Assembly: GCA_026192395.1 (NCBI GenBank)
Contig: WACF01000001.1
Coordinates: 1,635,637-1,699,636 of the forward strand
Direction: 5' to 3'
Length of the DNA stretch: 64,000 nt
Source of the DNA: Proteobacteria bacterium 005FR1
GTDB taxonomy: Bacteria > Pseudomonadota > Gammaproteobacteria > Pseudomonadales > Cellvibrionaceae
In this document: one piece after another, positions 45,225 to 54,177 of the stretch
Numbering within the stretch: position 1 is the stretch's first letter
Layout: each line of letters starts with the position of its first letter
Notes under the pieces: model-generated
The model's database searches: none
What the model saw: only the letters and a program-made list of their open reading frames with translations
What the model was told of the DNA's origin: nothing
Translations under genes and position numbers: made by a program

Positions 45225-45962
45225 TTGCCACTGCACCAGTTGATCAACCTCATTGCGGCCCTGACGCTGGCTTTCCTGCACCAGTGGGCAGCGTACGTGC
45301 ACCCGGGCAAGTACATAGACAGGCGATACTGGCTCGCCTTCGCCGACGGGATTTCGATCACCTACATATTCATAGGCCTGCTGCCAGAAATACTCCACCA
45401 GGCCGAGGCTAGCTCGGCCCCACCTGGAAGCTCATTCGCGCAGCTGCTGATCACATCGATCGAACAGTATCCGTTTCTTCCTCTTCTGGCTGGATTTACG
45501 GTTTTCTTCGGGCTCGAAAAAGGCATCGGGCGAAAAAATGGTTTCACAGACCAGCGCGCCGAGGGCTCGGTCCATTTCTGGGTTCACATGGTGGGAGTGT
45601 CTCTCTACAAGATTATCCTCGGCTACTTGCTGGCGAATATGACCAATGTCGCAGCCATTGCGAGCTTCGCTGTCGCCATGCTGATGCACTTTCTGGTGAT
45701 CGACTTTCATTTGGTCGAGATGCATCATGCCGCCTACCAACGAATTGGACGCTGGCTGCTGACGCTGTCATTCATGGCCGGATGGATTCTCGGTTTACTG
45801 CTATCCATATCCCCCGGCATTCTTGCCGTGATGATTTCCTTCGTAGCCGGGGGAGCGGTCCTGATGATCATTCAGGATGAGTTCTCCGAAGCACATGGAA
45901 ACTCTTATGCGGCCTTCGTCACTGCAGTCGTTGTCTACACCGCACTTCTTATTGTGCTGTGA
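45225..45962 (+). CDS. Multi-pass membrane protein, weakly ZIP-transporter-like
   Basis: 245 residues with about eight hydrophobic segments. FADGISITYIFIGLLPE and the His-bearing helix HFLVIDFHLVEMHH recall ZIP metal transporters, but the canonical HNxxDG pattern is missing, so I name it only as a membrane protein. TTG start with GGAGGGAAT about 10 bases upstream, 58 bases after the exporter gene, so probably co-transcribed. Confidence 0.65.
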   Translation: MPLHQLINLIAALTLAFLHQWAAYVHPGKYIDRRYWLAFADGISITYIFIGLLPEILHQAEASSAPPGSSFAQLLITSIEQYPFLPLLAGFTVFFGLEKGIGRKNGFTDQRAEGSVHFWVHMVGVSLYKIILGYLLANMTNVAAIASFAVAMLMHFLVIDFHLVEMHHAAYQRIGRWLLTLSFMAGWILGLLLSISPGILAVMISFVAGGAVLMIIQDEFSEAHGNSYAAFVTAVVVYTALLIVL

Positions 45963-46036
45963 TGCGACGAGCTGATCCGGATTGCCTGCTATCGGGACCG
46001 AAGCTCCGGCAAGAAAACCGTTGAGCGAGAGCCCGG

Positions 46037-46894
46037 CTAATGCGCCGCACTCTCGACTTGAAAAGCCTGCCAGATGGGGGTCACGCTCTCAGGCAGAGGG
46101 GCGACTCGCCCCAACTCGACCCACTGGTTTGTCGGGCTGTGGAAATCGCTGCCCCGGGACGCCATGAGCTCAAACTTTTCGCATAACGAGGCGAAGTAGT
46201 CGATCGTCTCCGCGTTCAAACCGGAGACGCAAACTTCAATCCCTTCACCGCCACAGGCCTTGAAGTCAGTCAGCAATTTTCCCAGCTTGCGATTGGTCAT
46301 CTTGTAATGCTGTGGGTGCGCAAGCACGGCGTGGCCGCCTGCCCTGGTGATGTCCGCCACCACGGTCTGGATGTCTGGCCAGCTGGTTTTGACGTCGCCG
46401 GCTTTGCCCGCGCCCAGCCATTTCCTGAAGGCCTCAGCTTCGGACTCGAAGTGACCTTCCGCGACCAGGTATTTGGCAAAGTGAGGGCGGCCTACGGCAG
46501 CGTCGTCGGAGGCAAAACGCCTCGCGCCTTCCAGCGCATTTTTCACGCCCTTCTTTTCAAGCCGCTGCGCAATTTTCAGAGTGCGCTCCTCTCTTGAGGC
46601 CTTCTGCCGCTGAACCGCGCCCTGCAGCAGAGCGGGGTCGAAGTTCAAACCGACGATGTGAATCGTAATGCCCTGCCATACCGCGCTGAACTCGATACCG
46701 GTCACCAGGCGAATGCGGTCGCCGGCGGCTTCTTTGGCTTCCTGATAATTGTCGAAATTATCGTGATCGGTTATCGCCAGCAACTCCACACCTTTTTCGA
46801 TTGCACGGGCAACGAGTTCGGCGGGCTTGAGAGTCCCATCGGAAGCGGTGGTATGGCAATGCAGGTCTGCGTTCAAGCTGGGATCGGTGAACAT
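46037..46894 (-). CDS. rnm: PHP-domain phosphoesterase (YciV/RNase AM type)
   Basis: 285 residues, a whole PHP domain: metal motifs ADLHCHTTASDG, AITDHDN, GIEFSA, the AHPQHY histidines and GSDFHSP. This is the layout of E. coli YciV (RNase AM, 3',5'-nucleotide bisphosphate phosphatase / 5'-3' exonuclease maturing rRNA 5' ends). Length matches. Gene name by similarity to that family; a paralogous nucleotidase is possible. Confidence 0.83.
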   Translation of the reverse strand: MFTDPSLNADLHCHTTASDGTLKPAELVARAIEKGVELLAITDHDNFDNYQEAKEAAGDRIRLVTGIEFSAVWQGITIHIVGLNFDPALLQGAVQRQKASREERTLKIAQRLEKKGVKNALEGARRFASDDAAVGRPHFAKYLVAEGHFESEAEAFRKWLGAGKAGDVKTSWPDIQTVVADITRAGGHAVLAHPQHYKMTNRKLGKLLTDFKACGGEGIEVCVSGLNAETIDYFASLCEKFELMASRGSDFHSPTNQWVELGRVAPLPESVTPIWQAFQVESAAH

Positions 46895-46928
46895 CTGAAC
46901 GGAAGTGGCGTGAGCCGGACCAGCCGGC

Positions 46929-47381
46929 TCAACAGTTCTCTTTCACTTTATCGCTGAACGCTCCACCCTCGGGAACGAAATCCAGTGCGATGGAATTGAT
47001 GCAGTAGCGCAGGCCGGTAGGCGCCGGGCCGTCCGGGAAGACATGTCCCTGGTGGCTGTCGCAGCGGGCGCAGCGGGTTTCGGTTCGAAGCATACCGTGA
47101 CTGCGGTCTTCGATTTCGCGAATGTGCGCATCCTTGAAAGGTCGCATAAAGCTCGGCCAACCTGTGCCTGAGTTGAACTTGTCTTCGGCGCGAAACAGCG
47201 GCAAACCGCAGAGTTTGCAGCAATAGGTACCTGCGTCCTTGTTATCGAGCAGGCCGCCGCAAAATGGCCGCTCGGTGCCTTGCTGAATAAGCACTTCGCG
47301 CTCTTCGGGCGTCAGCTGCGCTTCCAGTCGCTGTCGGCACTCGTCACTTGGGGGCGTAAGATCGAAATCAATGTCAGCCAT
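46929..47381 (-). CDS. msrB: Methionine-R-sulfoxide reductase MsrB
   Basis: 150 residues. The nucleophilic Cys is in RYCINS, and two CxxC pairs (CCKLCG and CARCDS) bind structural zinc. The substrate loop NSGTGWPSF is complete. It reduces the R-epimer of methionine sulfoxide. GAGAGG precedes ATG 47381. It is 13 bases downstream of msrA on the same strand, a classic repair pair for both epimers; no signal peptide, so cytoplasmic. Confidence 0.92.
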   Translation of the reverse strand: MADIDFDLTPPSDECRQRLEAQLTPEEREVLIQQGTERPFCGGLLDNKDAGTYCCKLCGLPLFRAEDKFNSGTGWPSFMRPFKDAHIREIEDRSHGMLRTETRCARCDSHQGHVFPDGPAPTGLRYCINSIALDFVPEGGAFSDKVKENC

Positions 47382-47394
47382 CAAATTAAACCTC

Positions 47395-47988
47395 TCAGGC
47401 AAGTAGTTGTGGAAACGCTTCCTTGAGTTTCTTCACTTTGGGATCGGACACAGCGCAGATATAAGGCTGGTTCGGATTGCGTTCCGCATAGTTGTGGTGG
47501 TATTCCTCGGCGGGATAAAAGGCTTCCAGGGGTTCAAGGCTGGTGACAATAGGTTCATTGAACACCTGGGCACTGTTCAATTGCCGAATGTAGGCTTCCG
47601 CGAACGCCTTCTCCTGCTCGCTGGCGTAGAAGATTGCCGACCGATACTGGGTACCCACGTCCGCACCCTGCCGATTCAGTTGGGTGGGATCGTGGGCTAC
47701 GCCAAAGAAGACCTTGAGCAACTGCCCCCAGGAAAGGGCGGCGGGATCGAAGCGGACTTCGATTACTTCCGCGTGACCGGTCGTACCGGTGCAAACGGTG
47801 CGGTAATCCGCCGTCTTTGCCGAGCCTCCTGCGTAGCCGGGAGTCACTGATTCGACGCCTTTCAGCCGCCCGTAAACGGCTTCGGTACACCAAAAGCAGC
47901 CACCCGCCAGCACGGCTTTGCCGGTCTGGGGCTCGGGCATTTCCGCTGCAGGGTCGGGAAATTTCGCTGGATCTATTTTGATCGCCAT
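47395..47988 (-). CDS. msrA: Methionine-S-sulfoxide reductase MsrA
   Basis: 197 residues. The signature GGCFWCTEAVY carries the catalytic Cys; GYAGG, YRTVCTGTTGHAEVIEV and AEEYHHNY are the other conserved blocks. It reduces the S-epimer of methionine sulfoxide. GGAG lies 7 bases before ATG 47988; the longer frame (to 48057) has no ribosome site. First gene of the msrA-msrB pair. Confidence 0.93.
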   Translation of the reverse strand: MAIKIDPAKFPDPAAEMPEPQTGKAVLAGGCFWCTEAVYGRLKGVESVTPGYAGGSAKTADYRTVCTGTTGHAEVIEVRFDPAALSWGQLLKVFFGVAHDPTQLNRQGADVGTQYRSAIFYASEQEKAFAEAYIRQLNSAQVFNEPIVTSLEPLEAFYPAEEYHHNYAERNPNQPYICAVSDPKVKKLKEAFPQLLA

Positions 47989-48235
47989 ACTCCACTCCGT
48001 TTCAAAAAGGACAACCCTCCCGGAGTCAAAGTCCACTCGGATGGTCGATTCAGTCAATGTTGGAATCCTACCACCTTAGCGTCCGGGATATCAGTGAACT
48101 CGGCGAGATCATTGGACCCGTCAGCGTTGTACTTTCCGTCCCGGTTGGGTATAACCCGGAAAACCGGTATTGCAATCCGGCCGCGACCGTTCCCGATCCA
48201 ACCGTCAGATCAACAATAACAAGGGGAGGTTCACC

Positions 48236-48607
48236 GTGACCCATGCAGTCTCACCCGAAGATCAGCGCTTTCGTGCCGAATTCGAAGCGGGCACGCTTCG
48301 GGCCGAGGATTTCGACCAGCGCTCCCATGTCCGTCTTGCCTACGTCTACCTGGTGGACAACAGTACAGCCACTGCCCTCGCCTTGTTGCGTCAGGCTCTG
48401 CAGTCTTACCTGAACCACAAGGGTATTGAGCTCTCGCGACATCACGAAACCATGAGCCGCGCCTGGATTCTTGCGGTTCGCGAGTTCATGGATGGTTCGC
48501 CACCGGCTCGCTCCGCGGACGAGTTCATGCAACGAAATCCGTCCCTCCTCGATGCGGAGACCATGTCCTCTCAATATTCCACGGGTAACTTGCTGCACCC
48601 CCAATAA
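48236..48607 (+). CDS. Small conserved-looking protein of unknown function
   Basis: 123 residues, no signal peptide or membrane segment. A DFDQRSHVRLAYVYLV opening followed by helical sequence (TATALALLRQALQSYL, HHETMSRAWILAVREF) suggests a compact helical fold; I recall similar stand-alone proteins but no assigned role. The GTG start has a strong GGGGAGG 6 bases upstream; the frame above it lacks support. Divergent from msrA. Confidence 0.7.
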   Translation: MTHAVSPEDQRFRAEFEAGTLRAEDFDQRSHVRLAYVYLVDNSTATALALLRQALQSYLNHKGIELSRHHETMSRAWILAVREFMDGSPPARSADEFMQRNPSLLDAETMSSQYSTGNLLHPQ

Positions 48608-48694
48608 CGGAGGAATGCTGACTTCTCCACAAAGCCGCATCTGGTTCAGTATTTGCGTTGAATTACGGAATTTTTCGGCAGCTGGAGGACAGAT

Positions 48695-49078
48695 ATGGCG
48701 ACTGATGCAAAGCGACGAGGGAACGCGCAGGCCATGAGCTTCATGAACGTGATAGCGGGCATCTGGCTGGTGGTTGCGCCTTGGATACTCGGATACTCCG
48801 ATGTCAGCGCCGCATTGTGGAACGATGTCGTGGTAGGTATCGCAGTGGTTGTGCTGGCCGGGATCAGGGCGGCCTCACCCGCCCGCTTCATCCCGATCAG
48901 CTGGGCGAATGTGTTGCTCGGGATCTGGCTCATCCTCGCGCCTTTTATCCTGCAGTACGGTGAACTGACCGCGGCAGCGGTGGTTGGCTCGGTAGCGCTA
49001 TGGAACGACATCGTAGTCGGGCTCGTGGTGATCACGCTGGCCGTGTTCAGCGCAAGCAGTTCGGAACGATCAGTGTAA
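48695..49078 (+). CDS. SPW-repeat membrane protein
   Basis: 127 residues, four membrane helices in two SPW-type repeats: NVIAGIWLVVAPWILGY with SAALWNDVVVG, and NVLLGIWLILAPFILQY with VALWNDIVVG. The repeated W-APWIL-Y / LWND pattern is diagnostic. Function unknown for the family. GGAGG precedes the ATG. Confidence 0.88.
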   Translation: MATDAKRRGNAQAMSFMNVIAGIWLVVAPWILGYSDVSAALWNDVVVGIAVVVLAGIRAASPARFIPISWANVLLGIWLILAPFILQYGELTAAAVVGSVALWNDIVVGLVVITLAVFSASSSERSV

Positions 49079-49315
49079 ACCAACGGTATCGCCGGAAGGC
49101 CAGCCTCAGGATTTCGTCGCGCCGAATTTTCCGCGCCGGACGTCCGGGTTGCTTGTGATCCCCTCTGGGACAACATCCGACGTCGAGGGCGAGCCTAACA
49201 GTTATTTACATAACTTTGGCTTGTTTGTAGGACTGAGGCTGATTAGGCTTCAAAGAAATATGGGCGCTTTGTGGCGTAGTTCGCAAAGCAAGTTGCTAGT
49301 TTTTTGACTGCGAAG

Positions 49316-49333
49316 TCAGGCCAACGGACGGTC
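49316..49333 (+). promoter_or_regulatory. Leader motif shared by both DegV genes (copy 2)
   Basis: TCAGGCCAACGGACGGTC, 20 bases before the GTG start; 16 of 18 positions match the copy before the other DegV gene. The following bases include AAGGAG, the ribosome site. Confidence 0.45.
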
Positions 49334-49353
49334 ATCTTTGAAGGAGATTGTCC

Positions 49354-50298
49354 GTGTCCAGTGTCATCATCGTTGACTCCGCCTGCGATCTGCCGGAACG
49401 GGTCGTAAACTCCAAGTCCGTACAGGTTCTTCCACTCAACCTGCTGCTCGGCGATCGGCAAGTAGTTGACATCTACAGTGCTGAAGAGCGCTTAAAGATG
49501 CTCCACGACGGCACTCTGGACATCAAGAAGGATGTCAACACCGCCCCCGCCACCCGCGAGCAGATCATTGACTTTCTGGTCTCAAAGATTCTCCCAAACT
49601 ATGATTTCGCGATCGTGCAGACGGTTACCCGTGCCCGAAGTCCGCAGTACGAAATGTGGCAGGAGGTAAATACCACGTTTGCTGCATCCTACCGGCGCTA
49701 CCGGAACACGGACAAGAACTTCACTCTGCGGATCATGAACTCCGGCGCCATGTTCACTGGTCAGGGCCTGATGGCTCTCAACACGATTCACCTTGGACAG
49801 CAGGGAGTTTCGCGGCGGGAATTACTCGAGAAAAGCAAAAGCATGGCCGACTACATCCAGTCCTATGCCGCGCCGATGGATCTGCACTATCTGCGGGAAC
49901 GGGCACGGCGCAAGGGGGATCGCTCCATCGGTTTCCTCTCAGCACATCTCGGTAAGGCCATGAACATCTGCCCCATTGTTTACGGCGGACAGGATGCAAC
50001 GGAAAACATGGGAACGGTGAAAGGGCAAGAAAACGCGATCAACCAGATCGCGATGCACGCCATGCGCTCCATCGAAAAAGGCCTGAGATCTCCCCTGATC
50101 AGCATTGCCTATGCGGGTCCACTCGAGGACCTCGAACGATACAGCGCCCTGAATGATCTGAAAGGGATGGCAAAAGAGTACGGCGTGCGTATCGCGACCA
50201 GTGTCCACATGGTCACGGCTATGATCAACATGGGCCCCGGGGCATTTTCACTGGCGGTTGCTCCCTCGGATCCGGATTTCAAGCTTCGCATCAAGTAG
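49354..50298 (+). CDS. DegV-family fatty-acid-binding protein (paralogue 2)
   Basis: 314 residues, the same length and start context as the paralogue at 39962 (GTG, AAGGAG 7 bases before it). The core (SVIIVDSACDLPERVVNS, LRERARRKGDRSIGFLSAH, NICPIVYGGQD) is nearly unchanged between copies; differences cluster in surface-like helices. The 9-kb separation by unrelated genes makes this a dispersed duplication. The preserved reading frame suggests both are used. The ligand is probably an acyl chain, by family. Confidence 0.87.
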   Translation: MSSVIIVDSACDLPERVVNSKSVQVLPLNLLLGDRQVVDIYSAEERLKMLHDGTLDIKKDVNTAPATREQIIDFLVSKILPNYDFAIVQTVTRARSPQYEMWQEVNTTFAASYRRYRNTDKNFTLRIMNSGAMFTGQGLMALNTIHLGQQGVSRRELLEKSKSMADYIQSYAAPMDLHYLRERARRKGDRSIGFLSAHLGKAMNICPIVYGGQDATENMGTVKGQENAINQIAMHAMRSIEKGLRSPLISIAYAGPLEDLERYSALNDLKGMAKEYGVRIATSVHMVTAMINMGPGAFSLAVAPSDPDFKLRIK

Positions 50299-50647
50299 AG
50301 GCCATAGAAAAAGTAGGCGAGGCAGCCAGCTTCGCCGGAAATTGCTCCTGCATTTCCAGCATTCGGGCCGCCCATGGCCCTTGCTGGAGGGCGCTGCTCG
50401 TTTAACTACCGACGGCTGCGTCCGATCCATTTTCCCGCCCCTTTCTCGTGCGAGTCCGGCTGCGCTTTACTTGAGGTGATGCGCGATTATCCATTCACAA
50501 ACACGGCGCATTGCTCGGTTCGGAACGCCAGGATGCGCGACGATCGAGCGCTTCGAAGATTTACAAAAATAAGCGCCGACGGGGCCTTGCCTCGCTCATA
50601 ATACCCCCCGACCGATTGTCTCTGTTCTACTCCGAGGAGTTTGCCCA
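50299..50647. other. Intergenic region
   Basis: 349 bases between DegV 2 and the secreted HExxH gene. Short open frames only; I see no structured RNA or clear promoter boxes. Confidence 0.4.
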
Positions 50648-52174
50648 ATGAAGTGCGGCATTATGCGCGTGGTTTTTTTATTCGCGATGACCTTGGCGGC
50701 AGCGAGCTCAGCCGCGGGCGAGAATTTGCTAGTCGTGGAAGCGTTGAGCGACTCCTCCGGAAAACCTCTGCTGCAGACGACCCCCGATGGCCGGGCGATT
50801 CCCGTCGTCCAGCGCGCGGCAGATAATCAGTTCAGCGATTCGGTAAAAGCCGCCTTATCCGATGGTTTTGGGGCGGAGATGCTTAGGCTGCAGCAGGTGG
50901 TCGACGAACGCTATCAACTCGACAACCCGGTGTGGCTGATGCTGTCACTGGAAGACGGCGGCTACGCGCGGCGCGGCTTCTATCTGCAAGAAGACGGCGA
51001 ACGCATTCTGCACGACGTGTGGTACGTGGATATGCTGGTGGACCCGGAGTCGGTCGCCTCCGGGCAATTCGAAGAGATCTGGACCCACGAAACAGCGCAT
51101 GTCCTGCTGGGGCTGGTCATGGCAGAGCTGCCGCGAACCGCCAACACGATGCATCAAAGCATGGCGCTGACGGACGATGTGGTTGCGGTAGACGAAGGGC
51201 TGGCGATAGCCATGCAGCCACTGGCGCGGCAGCGTTCGACTAACGCAATCCTGCGGGCAACCGACCGCGGCCTGCGCGGCGCAGGCTACACGGAATACTG
51301 GCTCAGCAAGCACGACCAGCATCTGCGCCACTATGGGGTCAAGCACAACCTGTTTGCACATTCCGTGGTTGAACCACCCGGTGGCGATAGCTTGTTTGAG
51401 CGCTACCGCCGAACGCAGTCCTCGTCACTCTTCAATCGTTATGAGTTGCGTACAGCCAGCCAGCTGCTGGCCAGTGAGGGCTACCTTGCCACGGTTTTTT
51501 ACCGCTTGCTTCAACAGCCGGAGATCGCCGCAAGCGTCCGCCACGAGCTGCCCACGCTTAAGCAACTGAGCGACTGGCAACTGGTAACGCTTCGTCTGCT
51601 GTCGGTGGTAAAGCAAAGTGAACTCGATGGCGATACGGGGAAGCTTGCCGCGCAGATCTTTGAAGGCTGGCGCAGACTTTACCCGCGGGACTGGCCTTTG
51701 GTGGTTGATGTGGTACTGGAAACGAGTTTCGGAGCAACTGCGGATATCTCGGCGCACCAACAGTTCGAAGCCGTTGCCGAAGCCGGTTTGCAGGGGGACA
51801 TGCAGGCGCTGATTGCGCAACTTCCCTCGGCGCGTACCTGGCTGGCCGGATTGAAGGCAAAGATAGTTTCGGGAGAGCTTGCGCTGTTCGGCGCTGCGGG
51901 TGAGCCACTGTGGATAGAAAACCCTTCCTTCCTTGTCGGCAATGCACTGTGGTCCACCGAAAGGAATCAGCCCCTGCGAGTCAATCTCAACACGGCCATG
52001 GAAGTCGAACTGGAAACGCTGCCGATGATCGGTGCCGAGCAGGCCGCGATCATTGTGGACGACCGGCGACGCAACGGCGACTATCGCAGCCTTGCCGATG
52101 TGTGCGGGCGAGCTGAGCTTACCCGCGACGATTGTGACACCCTGCGAAAGATGCAATCGGGCCTTTCGCGATGA
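50648..52174 (+). CDS. Secreted HExxH protein with C-terminal helix-hairpin-helix motif
   Basis: 508 residues. A Sec signal peptide (to about residue 24) precedes a large unrecognised region containing HETAH (147-151) and, 31 residues on, VDEGLA with Glu-183, the spacing and sequence of a gluzincin-type zinc site. The C-terminal ~65 residues (LNTAMEVELETLPMIGAEQA) form a ComEA-like helix-hairpin-helix, usually a nucleic-acid-binding element. A protease-like enzyme is suggested but no family is recognised, and the two modules seldom go together. GAGGAG is 8 bases before the ATG; the gene appears monocistronic. Confidence 0.72.
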   Translation: MKCGIMRVVFLFAMTLAAASSAAGENLLVVEALSDSSGKPLLQTTPDGRAIPVVQRAADNQFSDSVKAALSDGFGAEMLRLQQVVDERYQLDNPVWLMLSLEDGGYARRGFYLQEDGERILHDVWYVDMLVDPESVASGQFEEIWTHETAHVLLGLVMAELPRTANTMHQSMALTDDVVAVDEGLAIAMQPLARQRSTNAILRATDRGLRGAGYTEYWLSKHDQHLRHYGVKHNLFAHSVVEPPGGDSLFERYRRTQSSSLFNRYELRTASQLLASEGYLATVFYRLLQQPEIAASVRHELPTLKQLSDWQLVTLRLLSVVKQSELDGDTGKLAAQIFEGWRRLYPRDWPLVVDVVLETSFGATADISAHQQFEAVAEAGLQGDMQALIAQLPSARTWLAGLKAKIVSGELALFGAAGEPLWIENPSFLVGNALWSTERNQPLRVNLNTAMEVELETLPMIGAEQAAIIVDDRRRNGDYRSLADVCGRAELTRDDCDTLRKMQSGLSR

Positions 52175-52332
52175 GATTCCCGACGTGAATCACGTCTAGC
52201 CGCGGCCCGAAATGCGCCTGTGACCATAGCGGCATCCATGGTTTTCGAAGATTTTTAGAAGAACTTCGAATTAGGCGGGGGGAAAACTCTCTCTATACTG
52301 AATTTAGAGGCCCCTAAACCAAGAAACCATCC

Positions 52333-54168
52333 ATGCGCTTCATTCCCATCCTTCTGGCAGCTCTGGCAGTCGGCACGCTTGCCTCGCCTGACGACTCCAT
52401 GCTTGCGCCATCTTCGGACCGCGGCGAGTCCATCCGCAAGACTCACCTCCAGTATCTACTGACTCCCAGTAGCGTCGGCTGGGAACAATTCGACGAGATT
52501 CGTCGACGTCAGGACTGGCAATCACCCGAAGTGAACACGCTGAATTTGCTGGATAGCGGTGCTGTATGGGTGAAGCTTCCGCTCAAGCCGCCGCCGGCTG
52601 GTGAAGCAGACTGGCGACTTGAGGTGCAGCGGCCGGATACGCCCCGCGTAGAGCTGGCAACCTGGTCTCCCGACAGAGGGCTCGGCGAGGTGCAGAAGGC
52701 GGGCAGGGATTTGCCCCTGGGCGAATCCGCGTCCGTGCACAAAAACATCGTTCTCCCAATCCATCTGCCACAAGGCAGTTCGACCACCGTGTACCTGCGG
52801 ATCGAGAGCGGCGGCTTCATCCATTTACCGATGGTCCTGTTTTCAGCCGACACCCACCAACGCTACAGCATTATCCGGCTGGTCGTGTTCAGCATGGTCT
52901 TCGGCGTAATGGCCGTGATGATTCTCTACAACCTGTCGCTGTACCTGGCGGTGCGCGACCGGATGTACCTTTTCTACAGCAATGCGGTTTTCAGCAGTCT
53001 GCTGTATCTGCTGGCTGTCAGCGGCTACGGCAGAATCGTGTTCTGGGCCGGCAACGAATGGTTGGAGGGGCGTGCGTCGGCAATATTCGCTGCTTACTGC
53101 TTCCTGTCGGTTACCTACTTCTTCAGGATTTTTCTCGATCTGCCCCGCTATGGCGGCTGGGTTTCGAAGACCAACACCGCGTTTCTGTTGGGCTTTGCCG
53201 GCGTCCTGGTGGGCACTCTCACCCCGCTTGCCGGCTGGGCTGTGGCATTGCTCGGCCCCATTTCCATCATTTCTTCCTTTGTGGGCTTTGCCGCGACCGT
53301 CTCGGTGTGGCGACGAGGAAGTGCCTCGGCCAAATACTTCATGCTCGCCTGGACCGGAGTCAGCATCAGCACCGGTTTCGTGGTCGCAAATCTCATGGGC
53401 ATCGTCGAGTACTTCCCGGCACTGGAGTATTCGCAGGCAATCAGCTTTCTGGCGGAAATCGTTTTGCTGTCGCTTGCACTCGCCGACCGCATTCGCCGGC
53501 AGCGCCTCGCCAAGGAACAGGCTCAGGCCGAACTCCTGCAAATGCAGGAGCAGGCCAACAGCAAGCTTGAGGCGCAAGTGGCGCTGAGAACCCGGGAGCT
53601 GGAAGCAGCCATGGTGGATTTGAAGAGCGCCAACCGCGAGCTCTCAAAGCTGACCAAGGCCGACCCCCTTACGAAGGTGAGTAACCGCCGCCACTTCGAC
53701 GAGATTGGCGAAATGGAAGTCGCCCGCGCGAAGCGCACCGGACAGCCCGTAGCGGTGGTGATGGTGGACATCGACCACTTCAAATCCATCAATGATGCTC
53801 ACGGTCACGTGGTTGGTGACAAGTGCCTGAAGCTGGTGGCGCAATGCATATCGCAGAACGTGGGCCGCGTAGCGGACGTGGTGGCTCGTTACGGCGGCGA
53901 GGAATTCGCTTTGATACTGCCGGACACCGACCAATCGGACGCCTGTATTCTGGCGGACCGGATTCGCAAGGCAATTGCCAACCTCACACTGACTTACGAC
54001 GGCAAAACCGTCCGGATGACCGCCAGCCTCGGAGTAAGCGGCCGAGTGCCGGACCCGGGGGACACGCTCACAACCCTCGTCAAGGATGCGGACAAAGCGT
54101 TGTATCGAGCAAAGGAAAGCGGCCGCAACCGGGTCATGACCGAAGCAGCCATGTTGCCCGCGCTTTAG
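52333..54168 (+). CDS. 7TMR-DISM diguanylate cyclase
   Basis: 611 residues: signal sequence, a periplasmic 7TMR-DISMED2-type beta domain (about 35-175), seven membrane helices (about 180-390), a coiled coil (about 395-440) and a GGDEF domain. The active site is GGEEF, and an RVAD sequence sits exactly five residues before it as an intact inhibitory I-site (RxxD), so product feedback is expected. It makes the second messenger c-di-GMP. TATACT at 52294 may be its -10. The sensed ligand is unknown. Confidence 0.9.
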   Translation: MRFIPILLAALAVGTLASPDDSMLAPSSDRGESIRKTHLQYLLTPSSVGWEQFDEIRRRQDWQSPEVNTLNLLDSGAVWVKLPLKPPPAGEADWRLEVQRPDTPRVELATWSPDRGLGEVQKAGRDLPLGESASVHKNIVLPIHLPQGSSTTVYLRIESGGFIHLPMVLFSADTHQRYSIIRLVVFSMVFGVMAVMILYNLSLYLAVRDRMYLFYSNAVFSSLLYLLAVSGYGRIVFWAGNEWLEGRASAIFAAYCFLSVTYFFRIFLDLPRYGGWVSKTNTAFLLGFAGVLVGTLTPLAGWAVALLGPISIISSFVGFAATVSVWRRGSASAKYFMLAWTGVSISTGFVVANLMGIVEYFPALEYSQAISFLAEIVLLSLALADRIRRQRLAKEQAQAELLQMQEQANSKLEAQVALRTRELEAAMVDLKSANRELSKLTKADPLTKVSNRRHFDEIGEMEVARAKRTGQPVAVVMVDIDHFKSINDAHGHVVGDKCLKLVAQCISQNVGRVADVVARYGGEEFALILPDTDQSDACILADRIRKAIANLTLTYDGKTVRMTASLGVSGRVPDPGDTLTTLVKDADKALYRAKESGRNRVMTEAAMLPAL

Positions 54169-54177
54169 CGGGTCGTT

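Noticed and set aside
45225-45962. Bona fide ZIP metal transporter
   Set aside because: The helices look similar, but the canonical metal motif is missing, so the name is not justified.
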